Assembly: GCA_961205875.1 (NCBI GenBank)
Contig: OY540812.1
Span: forward strand, 24,747,098 to 24,811,097
DNA length: 64,000 bases
Source: Sialis fuliginosa
Taxonomy: Eukaryota > Arthropoda > Insecta > Megaloptera > Sialidae
Reading direction: 5' to 3'
The notes beneath the pieces were generated by a model, which was given only the letters and a program-made list of their open reading frames with translations, was not told where the DNA came from and did not search any database. Below, one piece after another: positions 1 to 12,512 of this stretch. The position numbers were made by a program, and so were the translations under genes. How positions within the stretch are numbered: position 1 is the first letter of the stretch; every line of letters begins with the position of its first letter.

Positions 1-267
1 CTCCTGAGCACAGGTTGTTAAACGGACCATTAGGGTATATACAAGCATTGTGACCTGGGATTATTATTAAATTTTTGAGAAGTTATGAGGAAAACAATGT
101 CACTTTATTTTATACTTTATTATAGAAATATAAATGTTATGAAAACATACAATACAACTAAAAAGGTTATCGCCAGAATTCAGCAGATGCAGAATGATCC
201 AAAAGTCTAGATTCAACCAGATATAGCTGGATCTAATTATACCTGATCCCTAACGGAAATGTTTTGA

Positions 268-359
268 CCTTTTGAACCCTAAGCTCCTGGACTTACTGGC
301 ACTGTATTCTTGATCTCTTGAGCAACAGGCCAGTAAACCGGCCAATAGGGTTCAAAGGG
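268..359. mobile_element. short piggyBac-like MITE, decayed left target site
   Basis: About 92 bp with inverted ends: CCTTTTGAACCCTA on the left and TAGGGTTCAAAGGG on the right. The right end abuts TTAA (360-363). The left end abuts TTGA (264-267), readable as a mutated TTAA. The design matches the better preserved TTAA-flanked elements at 4198, 10450 and 16919. There is no coding capacity. Confidence 0.45.
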
Positions 360-629
360 TTAAAAACTGTAAAGTTTTACACCATAGATTTATGAAAATG
401 AGCTAAAATTGGATGCAGCCTCATTATTATTTTATAGAAAAATTAAAACTTATAATTTGGTGGTCCTACAATGTGGGGTTTAGGCATGCACCTATTAGAT
501 AATCCGCCACTGATTGTAACAGTCGTAAATTTATGTATTGTTTCTTTATTCGAAAATTCTGATGAAGAATAAAATAATTAGTTAAATATTCAACAACAGT
601 ATTCATTAAATAATATATTAAATTTACAG

Positions 630-1195
630 GGAGCAACGCAAGTGTAAACCATCTAGTAAGCAACGAACTACCATTAGCTATGATTAGACCAATCAATTCT
701 GAAATGAATCAAAAATACAATCAACGTGCTAATAAACCTAACAATACCCCAGTGTATTCAAACGTACAAAACGTCTCAACCGACAAACGGTTGTCGCAAA
801 ATAACAATGAAAACGGAACACAATCTCATTCGATAAAAACAAATTTCGAGAATGAGCTATTAACAGTACAAAGAAACAGCAAGGATACGAGCATAGCGAA
901 AAAGAATTACGCAGGGAACGAACATCTAATTGGAGGCGATCTGGATCTGGATCCGGTGGTTATACGAGAGGCGCATATTATACCGAATATAAACGAGGTT
1001 AAAAAGAATGACAATATTAAAAGAGATGCTGATTTGACAGTGCACGAAAAAGAAAACCACTTGTTGAGTGCTAGCCGGTTAAAGTTATTGCAGGATACGA
1101 CAATGATCGAGTCTGCATTGGACTTGGACTCTCTAGATGATTCTAGTATAGGCAATAATAGTCAAGCCGGTTTGTTGAAAGCGGGCATCGTGTAG
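630..1195 (+). CDS. terminal coding exon of an unidentified gene entering from the left
   Basis: An acceptor (AATTTACAG, ending at 629) opens a frame that runs without interruption to TAG at 1193-1195, about 188 residues with the first codon split. It reads through the in-frame Met at 680, which is therefore probably internal and not a start. The segment is hydrophilic and Asn-rich (NNNENG and similar), with acidic patches such as GGDLDLDPVV and LDLDSLDDSS near the C-terminus. It ends LLKAGIV. I see no transmembrane segment, zinc site or known domain, so it looks like a disordered C-terminal tail. A poly(A) signal follows about 95 bp downstream, which supports a last exon. The family is not recognised; the upstream exons lie outside the window. 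Confidence 0.6.
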
Positions 1196-1290
1196 CTTTC
1201 TCTTTGTTATAGAAGTTTTTAAAATCTTCTTTACATTTTTTTAAAGATATACACGTATTGTTATGCACTTTAAAGTTGCTACTAAAACCA

Positions 1291-1300
1291 AATAAATAAA
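1291..1300 (+). terminator. poly(A) signal AATAAATAAA
   Basis: Overlapping AATAAA hexamers about 95 bp after the stop at 1195, followed by a T-rich stretch. This is the likely 3' end signal of the gene whose last exon is 630-1195. Confidence 0.45.
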
Positions 1301-2307
1301 TGTTTCGTGTTAATCTTATTAGTTACATTTAGAGTTGTGTCTACTTGGTGCTTTTTTCTCTATCATTCTATAACTCTATTCTACTTGATCCTATGATAGA
1401 TATGGATGAATAAGTAATTCTTTAATGTTTGATTGCATATATATTTTATGAATGCTTACAAAAAAGCACTGTCTAGTTTATTTAACATCATAAAGGACAT
1501 TACTCAAATTTCATTTTTACACTGCCCATGCTTTGGTACTGCCTTCTTAATATGAAACGTTAATTAGTGTAATTTGGTTTTACATTAATATACATCGTAT
1601 TTATTGTCTGTATTTTTTGGTCGTCTTCAATTAATAAATTTACTGAAATACAAAAATAATTATTTATTATTTGGTTTCTTCAATTGTATTATTTATCAAC
1701 TGGTTTTATATACTACATTCTTTTGATTAAAATCAAAATCAATAAAAAACGTTTAAACGTTTGTGTATATTTTATGTAAACAGAATCTGTTATAGAAGCA
1801 ACTTTAACTAATATAATTTTAGGATTGTTAAATTTACAAATTATTTCTAAGAAATCAATATTCTAAATAAAGATGTTTTATAATTACAAAACTGTTAAAC
1901 ATAGACGGACTGGCTTGATGAGACAGTAGGAAAAATGCAATAGATGTGGTGTATGTAAATATACATATATTATTATCTAAATCAATGTTGACTCTTCTAA
2001 ACTGTGATGTGTAAATATTATAATGAAAAAACTTGCAACATTACAAAAATTAAAAACATTATCCACGTTTCATACTCTACTACAGAATGTGGCAAAAGTC
2101 CTTTTAATGCAGTGTTTACACTGAAAAAATAAAACAGAAACATCGTGTCTTTTTGTCAAAAGTGCAATAAACCCTATGCATTTTTAAATACAATGTGTTT
2201 TCAAACACCGTGTTGCTGTTTTGTTTTCTTTGGTCTAAACACAGCATAAGATTTACTATTGATATCTATTACGAAATGTAATAAATAAAACATTTTAGTT
2301 GGAATTA
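1301..2307. other. AT-rich intergenic DNA
   Basis: No supportable gene, RNA gene or bounded repeat was seen in this stretch. Confidence 0.5.
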
Positions 2308-2639
2308 AGAGCTGTCACAAGTACTCAGTGAAAATATTTGAAGTACAAAGTGAAAGTACTTGAAGTTTCAAATAATGTTTGCTATTTTCAAAAATCCTTT
2401 TTAAGTAAGTACTTCAGGTACTTTAGTTGTTAAAATCAAGTATTATGAAAAAACACTTGAAGTATTAAGTACTTCAATATATTTTTAAATTTGAAGTATT
2501 TTTAAGTACTTCAAGTACTTGACTAATTAAATTCAAGTATTACGTACAAAAAGTGCTTGAAGTATCATGAAATTTATATTATTTTTGGATGTACTTGAAG
2601 TACTTTTTCAAGTATTTTACTTGAAGTATTGACAGTTCT
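2308..2639. repeat. MITE-like element built of AAGTACTTGAAGTA-type repeats
   Basis: The ends are inverted: AGAGCTGTCA on the left and TGACAGTTCT on the right. The interior consists almost entirely of variants of ACTTGAAGTACT and its complement, so any part can fold on any other part. No target duplication is clear. Probably a non-autonomous DNA element whose interior expanded; the superfamily is not determined. Confidence 0.55.
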
Positions 2640-2859
2640 GGTAGGAGGATGCTATTCATGGAGTTTTTCATAACCTTAGTGTTTCATGTGATATCAAGGT
2701 ACTTTTGCTTGAATATTTGCTTTTGAATTTTGTTGCTTGTTGACGTACACTTCTTTCTTTAATAAATCCTATCAAGAAGTTTGATGCGCTAAAATCTGGT
2801 AATGAACTCAAATAGTCAATGGGTAATGACAGGGAAATGTATCAGATTTTTTTAATGCC

Positions 2860-3236
2860 AAAGCTATTAAAAGAAGGCACCAATGACACCTGGTTCCAAC
2901 AGAATGGTGCAACAGCTCACAAGTGAGAAAACAAAACGATTGATATAAAAAAAGCCACCTTATTGATCAGATTTGAACGCATCAGACTTTCCTGTGGGGC
3001 ATCCAAAAGAAAGAAGTGTACGTGAAGAAGCCACAAGATTTACAGTATTCGAGCAGAATATATTATCACAGAAAACGCTAATTGTAAGAAAGGTAATGGA
3101 AAACTCCCATAAAAAGAATGGCTTGCATTTACCTGATCAAATTTTTTGTACTCTTAGTTCCAACTTTATTTATTTTTTTGATTACAAGTTATATCAAAAG
3201 TATGTTTTACTGGGACTTTTGCCGCACCCTGTCTAC
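2860..3236 (+). pseudogene. decayed mariner-like transposase, C-terminal part, with right inverted end
   Basis: One frame reads WFQQNGATAHK (from 2891), the block around the second catalytic Asp of mariner-like transposases (usually WFQQDGA), here with Asn for Asp and then a stop. After a frame change, 2973 onward reads ASDFPVGHPKERSVREE and later VMENSHKKNGLHLPDQIF, matching the SPDLxxxDFxLWGxLK and final GGRHL-type blocks of the family. About 50 bp after this, GGGACTTTTGCCGCACCCTG looks like the element's right inverted terminus. The copy is broken by stops and at least one frameshift, and its 5' part is missing. Confidence 0.7.
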
Positions 3237-4149
3237 TAGAACAAATAATGTCTAGTAATAGATTCTGCAGTTTCTTCAGTAAAAAATTGGAATGATTTAA
3301 ATTCTCTTCTATGATTTGGAACTTAATTCATTGAATACTGAAATTATAATTGTTTGGGATGAATTTTGACCAAGGTAGCTTTTGAGTCATCATCTTGGCA
3401 GTCCGCTGCTGTTAACAATTAGAAACACAGCTGAAAATGAAATAATTTCAATTTGAGATTAAAACAGTATTTTCATTATTGGAAATATAATAAACGTTAA
3501 TAACTATTACTTAGAATTCAGTATCGAATTCAAATTTCTTGTATTTTGATAAAGTCCTGTTAAACTTGGATTTCTATTGAAATATAATACAATAATATTT
3601 ATAGTATTTTAATATGAGTGATATAGATTCGTAAGAGTATTTTAAGATAAATAAATATTAACACATTCAATGCAGATACATATAGTATTGCTTTTGGTGG
3701 CATTTAATAAATTGGTAGACTTGTATTTTTGCTATAGTGTGTGGCTAAAAAATTTTACGCAATAATATATGTAAAAAATGTGATTAAATTAAAGTTTTTA
3801 ATTTTTATACAAATTTACTATTCATTTAACTAGGTTTTTGTAATTCTATTATATTTTATTGATCACTTTTGAAGCAGATCTAAATATATATTAATAATAA
3901 TTATAGATTAATTAATATGGAGTGAAGAATTTTCATTAAATTATCATGCTTTAATATTCAACTAATATTAAAATTTTTTATAGTTTCCACTATGTTTTAA
4001 TAATTTAGAGCAAATCTTTCATGCTATACTCCTCTTTTTTGTTCAATATACAAACTTGTAGGTATTTGGGATGGGTTTTATGTCAATAATAATTTTGAAA
4101 TATAAATATAATAGCGTGTTACAAAAAATGTATAGTACATTTTAATAGA
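3237..4149. other. AT-rich intergenic DNA
   Basis: Nothing supportable was seen in this stretch. Confidence 0.5.
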
Positions 4150-4496
4150 CAGTGTCCAACCAAAGGTTCTATTTCGGTTTCGGCCTAAAAATATTAACCC
4201 TTTGCACAGTATGGGGGTTCATGGTAGGATGTGGGGGCCCTGTTGCGAGTCATGAAATGATTATTTTGTGTTGCCGCATTGGCAGCATCTGAGTTGTGAC
4301 ATGATTATTTAGTGTTACTGATACTGCGACATCTGAATGCAAAGGGTAAATAATGTTCATAATTTGTAAGTAGTTTTAAGTTTATTTTTAAGCTTTTGAA
4401 GTTGTTAGTTTCTGTTTTGATCGAAACTGAGATGAAAAACTAAATTCAGTTTCAGTCTTGGTTACGGCTCAAAGAATCTGCTTCAGTCGGACGCTA
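4150..4496. mobile_element. MITE of a TAGTGTCC family, copy 1, split by a piggyBac-like MITE
   Basis: The inverted ends are CAGTGTCC (4150) and the complement of TAGCGTCC (ending 4496). Just inside are GTTTCGGCC and GTTTCAGTC-type tracts that recur in the copy at 15658-15919. The element at 4198-4346 has inserted into it. No clear target duplication. Probably hAT-like by its end sequence. Confidence 0.5.
4198..4346. mobile_element. piggyBac-like MITE nested in the 4150-4496 element
   Basis: The ends are CCCTTTGCA and TGCAAAGGG. The left flank is TTAA (4194-4197); the right flank is TAAA (4347-4350), a one-base decay of TTAA. Length 149 bp, no coding capacity. Confidence 0.65.
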
Positions 4497-5118
4497 CTAA
4501 AATGTATAAATGAATGAAACTATATAGCAATATGAATACAAAAATAATTATCTGAATAAAAAATAACAATAAGAAAGGCACAAAAAAGAACACTTGATTT
4601 TTGTATGAAGATAGGTTTAATTCAATGGAATCTGTGGACTCGTCTAGTCTCGGCTGAATTGATGAAACAGCCACTTCCAACATCTGATAATCTTAAGCGT
4701 AACTTTGTATTGATACTTGTCAGTGTAATATTAAAAAAAAAATCTTAGTTAAAATTAAATCATGGCCACCATCATGTCCCTCGCATCATCTGTCACGCCC
4801 ACCTTAGTTTGAGCACCCTTGAATTGGTGTGTTATGACCACATTAATGCGTATCTAAAAAAAATTAAATAATTATAATAATGAAATGATAACATAAAATT
4901 GAATTAAAGAAATACAAATAATGCCCTTTTAATGTTTGCTAGAAGGAAAAAATTGAGAAACACTGATTTACAGGCATCTCTTATTGTGTCAAATGGAATA
5001 AATTGTTATAAGTGACTAATAATTTTGTTTGATATAATGCTGTGCGTTCTGAAGAAAAAATAAACAGATTTAATTTTAGTTACCTACTGTTGTCTGGTAT
5101 TATAAAGAATTTGCTTGA

Positions 5119-7387
5119 GAGTAACACTGAGTACGTTTACACAGCGCTTTTATTCCGGTTTAACTATAACCGATGTAATAAAACTGTTTCAAGTGGTGGT
5201 GTTTACACATACGAGAATAAGTGACGTCAGCTGGAATTATAATTCCGATTTGAAATACGCTATAAGTTAGATGGTGTACTAACAATAAATCTCAAAAATA
5301 TTTTGCCTCTTTTATGTCCCACAAATCACGTTTCTTTTGTTTTCCATCTCTTCGTCTCAAGTGTTTTAACCATATTTTAACTGACAACGCATTTTCAAAT
5401 GCTAATGCGAAGTGCATTACGATGAAATCCATATACTCTGGAGGGTCATACCATATGAAATGGTCCAAAATTAAATTAAATGGTTGCTTGGCCATTCTAA
5501 AAAAAATGGATTTTTTGTGTGTAATTACCCTAACATGTTGGTAGTTCGAAACGACCATTATTTTAATTTTATTGTTTTTTGTTTTCGCGTGACGGCCATA
5601 TTTGTTATACAGGTCGCAGCATTTTTTGTACTTTAAAGGGTTCGCGGAAACTAAAATATCTCAGCTTCTATCAAACCTTTCAACACGGGACTAAAAGCAA
5701 ATTGTTTAGAATAAAACGGGCTACAAGATTACTTCTAGACATTTTCACCTAAATGTTATCCTAAAGGGTGAAATTTCAGCCTTAATTCTTAGTTCTATTT
5801 TTGAAAAAATCCTATATTCAAGGGGATGTTTTTGCAAGAAGGGGAAAAGTTAACAAGTCAAATTATTTTTTACAAATATGTGGGTACTAGTTGTATTCAC
5901 ACACCAAAGTTCAACTCTGAGACCTGCCCCCCTTTATTTTAAAAAATTCTCAAAATTTGAAAATTCGAGAAAATGGCACTTTTCAAAGCTAAATAACTCT
6001 GGTGGGGGACCAGATAAAATTCTGAAATTTTAGCCCATAATAGTACTATATAATGGTATTATGTACCAAAAATTTTGAGATTGAGATTTGACTACAAGCA
6101 GTGGTATTGCAACCACAATATTCAATAGGAGTTCATATGTTAATACAGAGTGTCAACATTAATATAATATCTATTACTATCTTTTCTCTTCTTGGAAATA
6201 GAAGAATGCTTGAATGAAGAAAAAAATTGTATTTTTTCTGAATGTTTTTAAAATCTCATTTTTTATTTTCTGTCACTTCCGGTTGAAACGGAAATGATGT
6301 CAACTTTTGTTTTTCAAAGGTTACACCCTATATATATTTTATTTTTAGATAGAAAATTAGGTCAGCTTTAAAAATTTATAACACATATAACAACTTAAAG
6401 TAACTCATAACAAAGATATAACATGTTTTAATTATTATTGAAACAAAATCACAACATGTATACGCTCATTGAAACATGCATTTTTGTGGTTGCAATACCA
6501 CTGCTTGTAGTCAAATCTCAATCTCAAAATTTTTGGTACATAATACCATTATATTTATATTATGGGCTAAAATTTCAGAATTTTATCTGGTCCCCCACCA
6601 GAGTTATTTAGCTTTGAAAAGTGCCATTTTCTCGAATTTTCAAATTTTGAGAATTTTTTAAAATAAAGGGGGGCAAGTCTCAGAGTTGAACTTTGGTGTG
6701 TGAATACAACTAGTACCCACATATTTGTAAAAAATAATTTGACTTGTTAACTTTTCCCCTTCTTGCAAAAACATCCCCTTGAAAATGGGATTTTTTCAAA
6801 AATAAAACTAAGAATTAAGGCTGAAATTTCGCCCTTTAGTATAACATTTAGGTGAAAATGTCTAGAAGTAATCTTGTAGCCCGTTTTATTCTGAACAATT
6901 TGCTTTTAGTCCCGTGTTGAAAGGTTTGATAGAAGCTGAGATATTTTAGTTTCCGCGAACCCTTTAAAGTACAAAAAATACTGCGACCTGTATAACAAAT
7001 ATGGCCGTCACGCGAAAACAAAAAACAATAAAATTAAAATAATGGTCGTTTCGAACTACCAACATGTTAGGGTAATTACACACAAAAAATCAATTTTTTT
7101 TAGAATGATCGAGCAACCAGTGCTGGACCAGTTCATATGGATTGACCCTGTAGATATTTATATTTTGTGAGGTTGGCTAAATAGGTATAACTATGTCCAT
7201 GCAGTTTACACGCATTTTTATTCATGCTCTATTCCGGTTTACTTATGCTATTCCCGTAGACCAAGAGGCATAACTAAACCCGATTAGTTATGTCGGGTGT
7301 AAAGTGTCGTTTACACGGACTTTTACACCTGGTTTTATTACATCGGTTATAGTTAAACCGGAATAAAAGCGCTGTGTAAATGTACTC
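5119..7387. mobile_element. large foldback DNA element
   Basis: The outer inverted ends (about 5119-5185 and 7328-7387) share more than 50 bp, including GCGCTTTTATTCCGGTTTAA. Inside is a second, longer palindrome. Its arms lie at about 5480-6118 and 6480-7128, are over 600 bp each and highly similar, and include the CGCGTGACGGCCATATTTG tract and its complement. The loop is about 360 bp. Short frames inside the arms occur in both orientations and are by-products of the palindrome. TA occurs at both outer borders, but the target duplication is not certain. Confidence 0.75.
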
Positions 7388-7661
7388 ACTATCTGCTAGG
7401 TATCAAAATCTGCTAGGTAATAAAAATAGGTATTAAATATTAATTGACAGTTGTAATGAATATTATGGTTCATATGAATGACCTTGACACATGAGTGTTA
7501 AGTTGAAATCAGCAATTTAAAAGCGTTGGTGACAAGTGTACCTCATAAATTTCATAGCATTTACATTATTGTACATTTATTATCACTGCTCTAGAATCCC
7601 CAGCAAATTCATTACAATTTGGTACCTTAAAGATAGCGTTAGCTTAGCTTTTGCTCTAGAG

Positions 7662-7853
7662 CAGTGGTTCTTAAACTAGAGTCCACTGAACTTTTGCCAG
7701 GGGTCTGTTAAACATGTTTGGCATAAATTAAAGTACTTTTACATTTCTATTTACCAGTGATTAATTGGTATCTAATCTTTGTTTTTCTATCCGGAGCAGG
7801 AGGGTTCTCTAAAAAATAATTGTTCAAAGACCATACAAATTTAAGAACTGCTG
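7662..7853. mobile_element. hAT-like MITE, perfect 8-bp target duplication
   Basis: The left end is CAGTGGTTCTTAAACT and the right end is the complement of CAGCAGTTCTTAAATT. It is flanked by CTCTAGAG on both sides (7654-7661 and 7854-7861), which fits the hAT target preference nTnnnnAn. The interior shares GGCATAAATTAAAGTACTTT with the longer relative at 46471-46971, in inverted orientation. Confidence 0.85.
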
Positions 7854-7880
7854 CTCTAGAGCTAATTCTTTACTTGAAAT

Positions 7881-9018
7881 TAATGTAGGTAAATATAGCT
7901 AGTATTATTAAATTATTATTGTTATTACTATAAAAAATTGACAACCCAGTGCCTAGTGGAAACTATACATTTTAAAGTAAAACTAATTTATTCTTAATAT
8001 TTATATTATTTTTTCATTGTTGCTAATTATGTGTAGTGAATAGTGATCATTATCATTGTTAGACAAATGTCAATTAATAAGTTGTATATTTTGATTATTG
8101 ATTGATTGATATTATATTTTGGTTATTGAAATTTAACAAATAAAAAAATCATATTTATAATTTATTTAGGTGAATATAAATTATTTGTTAAATTTCTTAA
8201 TTTTATCAAAGGTACAAAAAGTACTGATCTTATATGCCAATTATATAGTGCTCAAAGTAGACGCTACTTGATCACATACATAACGTGCAAAACTAAAGTT
8301 ATATAAAATTCTTGCCATAATTTGGCTTAAACAAAATAATTAAGTTGGACCAAATATATCAAAATAATATGAAGAAATTACTCTTTAAAAATGTTTTTTT
8401 TGTAGGATAGGGTCATTAACACTTAAATGACGTGACATTAGTATCATTATATGCATGGCAGCTAGTGTTATTAAGGTATTAATTGTGTGTTATAAAAGTA
8501 AATTACAATTAAATAAATAAAAATGGTAAACTACAGAAATCCTGGTAAATCACATTCAACACAAGTAGGATGATTGTCAGTAAACAATTACAATAATAGA
8601 TGTTTTAATAAGATATATAATGGAAGGAAGGTATTAAAATTATAAAAAGAATCTTAGCACACTTCGAGCACTAGAATAAATATATAACACTGATAATAAT
8701 TTTGGGTCTACAGCAATTAATTACCATATATTAGAGACCGCAGTCTTTAGTCAATATATAGTTAAATATATAGCCAAAAGAATTTATATAATAATAAATA
8801 TAAATGAATTATGCAAAACTGGTTGAAAATATTCAAAATTTTTGACATATTATGTATTACACTGATTGTGAAATTAATATTACTATTTTTCATGATACAT
8901 ACAGATATTAGAATTAGAAGCATATTGATGAAAGAAAAAGTTTAGTTATTTGTAACGATTGTTATTTTAAATAAAAATCATAATCTAAATTTCTAATTGT
9001 GAACATATTAAAGAATAA
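7881..9018. other. AT-rich intergenic DNA
   Basis: No gene or bounded repeat was seen in this stretch. Confidence 0.45.
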
Positions 9019-9026
9019 TAATTTTT

Positions 9027-9993
9027 GGCGAAACTTTAGTATCCGACGTATACACAGATTTCATATTTTTGTTTGTTGGCAATACATTATTTGGGTGTGC
9101 GCGCGTATATGATTTATGTTAGTGATTGAACGGTGTTCAAACGGTGGAATATGTGCGACCGCTAAAAGATTATAGTATAATAAAATAATATAATTATATT
9201 ATATTAATAAACATATTATGTTTATCAACATATAACTGATTATTTTTTTTAGTATATTTAGTAATTTCATGTTCACACGTGACACACCTAAAAATATATT
9301 TTTTTAAATTGGAATCTGTAGGATCGCACCAAGGCGACATAAGTATTAACTATTTAACTTATTTGTTAAATTATTAATTTTAATTTCTTAATAATAGCCG
9401 AAGGCGGTCTCGATTCTCGGTTCTTCGGGCATTACTTAGATAGTCTTAAAATACTGTGTGTATAACTGAGACTCTCTGAATCGAAAAATTCGTCTGTCTG
9501 TTTATAAATTACACAGCCACATACAAAAAAATGCGATACCAAAAAAAACGACATACAAAAGCGAACATAGTCGAAATCCAAATTTTTGTTCAAATAAAAA
9601 AATAGCTGGTAAGCAGAAAATTTTAAAAATTTGTATTTCGACTAGGTAACTTTTTTTAGTATCGCACACTGTTTTTTGTGTAGCCAAAATTATAATATTG
9701 TATAAAAGATACAAATATACACATATTTTAGATGTGTCACGTGTGAACATGAAATTACTAAAAAAATTTTTTTTAATAATCAGTTATATGTTGGTAAACA
9801 TAATATATTTATTAATATAATATAATTATAATATTATTTTATTATACTATAATCTTTTAGCGATCGCATATATTCCACCGTTTGAACACCGTGCAATCAC
9901 TAACATAAATCATATGCGCGTACACCCAAATAATGTATTGCCAACAAACAAAAATATCAAATCTGTGTGTACGTCGGATACTAAAGTTTCACC
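9027..9993. mobile_element. foldback element, GG termini, 8-bp target duplication
   Basis: The arms at about 9027-9295 and 9720-9993 are near-perfect inverted copies. They include GAAACTTTAGTATCC and TTCACACGTGACACA and their complements. The central part is about 425 bp. TAATTTTT occurs exactly at both borders (9019-9026 and 9994-10001). Termini starting GGYGAAAC with an 8-bp duplication fit Merlin-type elements better than hAT, because the target does not match nTnnnnAn. That assignment is an inference. No transposase is encoded. Confidence 0.75.
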
Positions 9994-10449
9994 TAATTTT
10001 TAATAATATATTTGTAAGTTACAGAGATGAGATGATTTATTTGATTTTCTTGGTTACTAAATATTTTCAATGAACTTATTGACTGTTACGTTATAGATCT
10101 TTTACAAGGTGCATTATTCAATATCAATTTTTTTTATTATAGGGATTTTTAATGACTGTTTTTAATTATAATGTTCTTGTATAATACACAATCAAATGAA
10201 TATTTAATTTAAAATATTTGTGAATTATTAATATAGGTTGTAGATTAACACCAACGTTTTTTAATTGGTACATTTTCAGACAATTCCATAGTGAATATTT
10301 TTTCAAATATTTTTTATAATCAACGAAAGGTGCAATGAACATTAAATTATGTGTTTAAGAATTAGAGAGTGTCCATTAATTACATAAGGATGATTTTTTA
10401 AATTTTCATCCTCTTCCCCTTTATGTAAAATTTCTAAATTTTTACTTAA

Positions 10450-10740
10450 CCCTTTCACGGGCATTGTCAAAATAGTTACCACAGCACTTTTTAAAATGTA
10501 GCGCCAAATCATTTTGTTAGGTTGGTATTCCTTTACTCTTAACGCCTTAGGCCATCTCAAAAACCCTCTTGAACAAATTTGGTTTCATTTATTCGAATAA
10601 CGGAAACAAAATATGACACTTTTGTACCGGCTTGTAAAATATGCAGTTAATTTGAAGGTATTTTTTTGCAATCGAGCATTGGCAACCATATTGTCACAAA
10701 ATAGTATTGTACTATGTAGTTAGTACTGTCTGCAAAAGGG
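10450..10740. mobile_element. piggyBac-like MITE with perfect TTAA flanks
   Basis: 291 bp between TTAA (10446-10449) and TTAA (10741-10744). The ends are CCCTTTCACGGGCA and TGTCTGCAAAAGGG. CCCTTT...AAAGGG termini and TTAA targets are typical of piggyBac. No coding capacity. Confidence 0.8.
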
Positions 10741-10744
10741 TTAA

Positions 10745-12248
10745 AAAGGAAATGTATAAAGAAACACTTCCCCTATGTAAAGATTTATAAGATTTTACAG
10801 ACTCTCGACACCTCAAAAGCCTTACATAATTATTGGATGTTCTCTACATTATTTTTGTTATATAACATAATATTTATTTTTGACGTCCACTTTTAATATA
10901 AAAAGATCTGTGTATATATAAATATTCATTTTAGAATAATTATTAATATTTGTCATAGGATAAGTGTTATTGTAAATATAATAGTTGTTTAGTATTACGA
11001 GACGATAAATTTAAATTTTGTATTGTATTATAAAATATTTATATTAGCATTATTTTCTTCATTTTTAATCATTCCTTTTCAGTTTAAATTTCATTTTAAT
11101 TATAAATATGAAGTAAAATATTGCTTAAGTAGTTATATAGCGAGTGATGTATATATAATAATGAGCAATCTATGTAAATATAGTTTATATTTTACTTAGT
11201 ATATCTTGTTATTTTTTAAATCCGCCTAATAATGTACAAATACTACAAATATTGTGAATGAAGCATACTTTGATGAAACCTGCACCAACGTGTTCCTTGA
11301 AATCATAGAAGTGCTGTAGGGTACATATCACGCCATCACTCAAAACAGCTGAGCAGTGAATAAATTAGCTGTGCAAGTTGAAAAATGAAAACAAATTTTT
11401 ATTGACCTCAAAAGGGAACTGTCCTAGTGGAGAGATTGCTTTAAAACAATGGTGCATGCAGCCCTTAATATGGCCCAATGTTGACAGTTGATTTTTTAAA
11501 TAAAATAGAATTTAAAAAAATTATAAAACACAATTCTAATACAATGCAAATTTTAGAAGTGTAAAATATAAATAGTTTCTCCAGTTTTATTAAAAAATAC
11601 TATATTTTTTAATTTCTGTAATTTTAAATTTTGTCGGAGCATTTTATAATGCCTAAAATTATTTTATTTTTTTGCTAATTTTTGTAAATTCATTAAATAA
11701 ATGAAATTTTCCTTTTTTTAATTGCAAAAAATGTTTTTAAGAGAGCATTATTTTTTGGGGGAGTGGGAGTAGGGCTGCGGCTTGCAAACTCTCATAGACT
11801 GAATTTGGTGGCCCGTATTCACTGTTCATATATTAGTTTGCTTTAGAATGATGCAAGAAATATTCAGATTCTTGTTGATTATGATTAATATACCTACAGT
11901 GTACTTTTTAGAGTTGTGTCATTTTGTCACTCTTGTCGCCCAAATATTTCAAAAAATTTTATATGTGACTATTTAATTTTTTGATGTGTCGTTTTTGTAC
12001 TGCGATTGATGAGGGGCTCAGTTCTGTTCTTTACCTCAATGAGCTCCGAACAGATTTTCCACAGATTTTCTGAGACATAGTTATTTGTTGAAACTAAATG
12101 AAAAGTAGGCCTTGGTTTGTCAATTGTTGTGATAATTTTTTTTTCATTACTATTGTCATCATTTAGGAGTCTCAATACTCATTAGTGATGTGCCATGTCG
12201 TTGTGCCAGTGCACAGCACAGAATAATATGTACATCACAGAATAATAA

Positions 12249-12249
<1 letters not shown>
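10745..12249. other. AT-rich DNA upstream of parkin
   Basis: No gene or bounded repeat was seen. A short GC-richer patch near 11755-11775 has no recognisable content. Confidence 0.4.

Positions 12250-12288
<39 letters not shown>
12250..12288. repeat. (TA)n microsatellite
   Basis: An uninterrupted TA dinucleotide run of about 38 bp, roughly 220 bp upstream of the parkin start codon. Confidence 0.95.
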
Positions 12289-12291
<3 letters not shown>

Positions 12292-12512
12292 GTACATATT
12301 GTTATTGTTGTTATTGAACCGAATATTGCCATTGTTGACTTTTAGCGAAGATTAAAACCATTTTCTGAATGTACAGAATATACAAAACAGATGTCAGGAG
12401 TGACAATTACGTTTTAAGGTATTTATAAAATGTCATTTGGTATAAATATTTACTTATTTTCTTTTAGTTTTATTTTCTCCAGCTAAATGACACTTGTAAG
12501 AGTGAATTTTAG

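Larger units (their letters stand above)
5093..7880. mobile_element. GGTATT-family MITE split by a 2.3-kb foldback and a hAT MITE
   Basis: The left stub, CTGGTATTATAAAGAATTTG at 5093, matches the left ends of copies at 50984 and 60573. About 7490-7880 matches the interior and far end of the 60573 copy in inverted orientation, for example CATAGCATTTACATTATT and GATAGCGTTAGCT. The two parts are separated by the foldback 5119-7387. A separate hAT MITE (7662-7853) has also inserted. Confidence 0.5.

Noticed and set aside
5292-5558. Overlapping frames on both strands near 5.3-5.55 kb
   Set aside because: They lie in the border and arm of the foldback element, and the inner part recurs inverted at about 7.1 kb, so they reflect the palindrome and not a gene.
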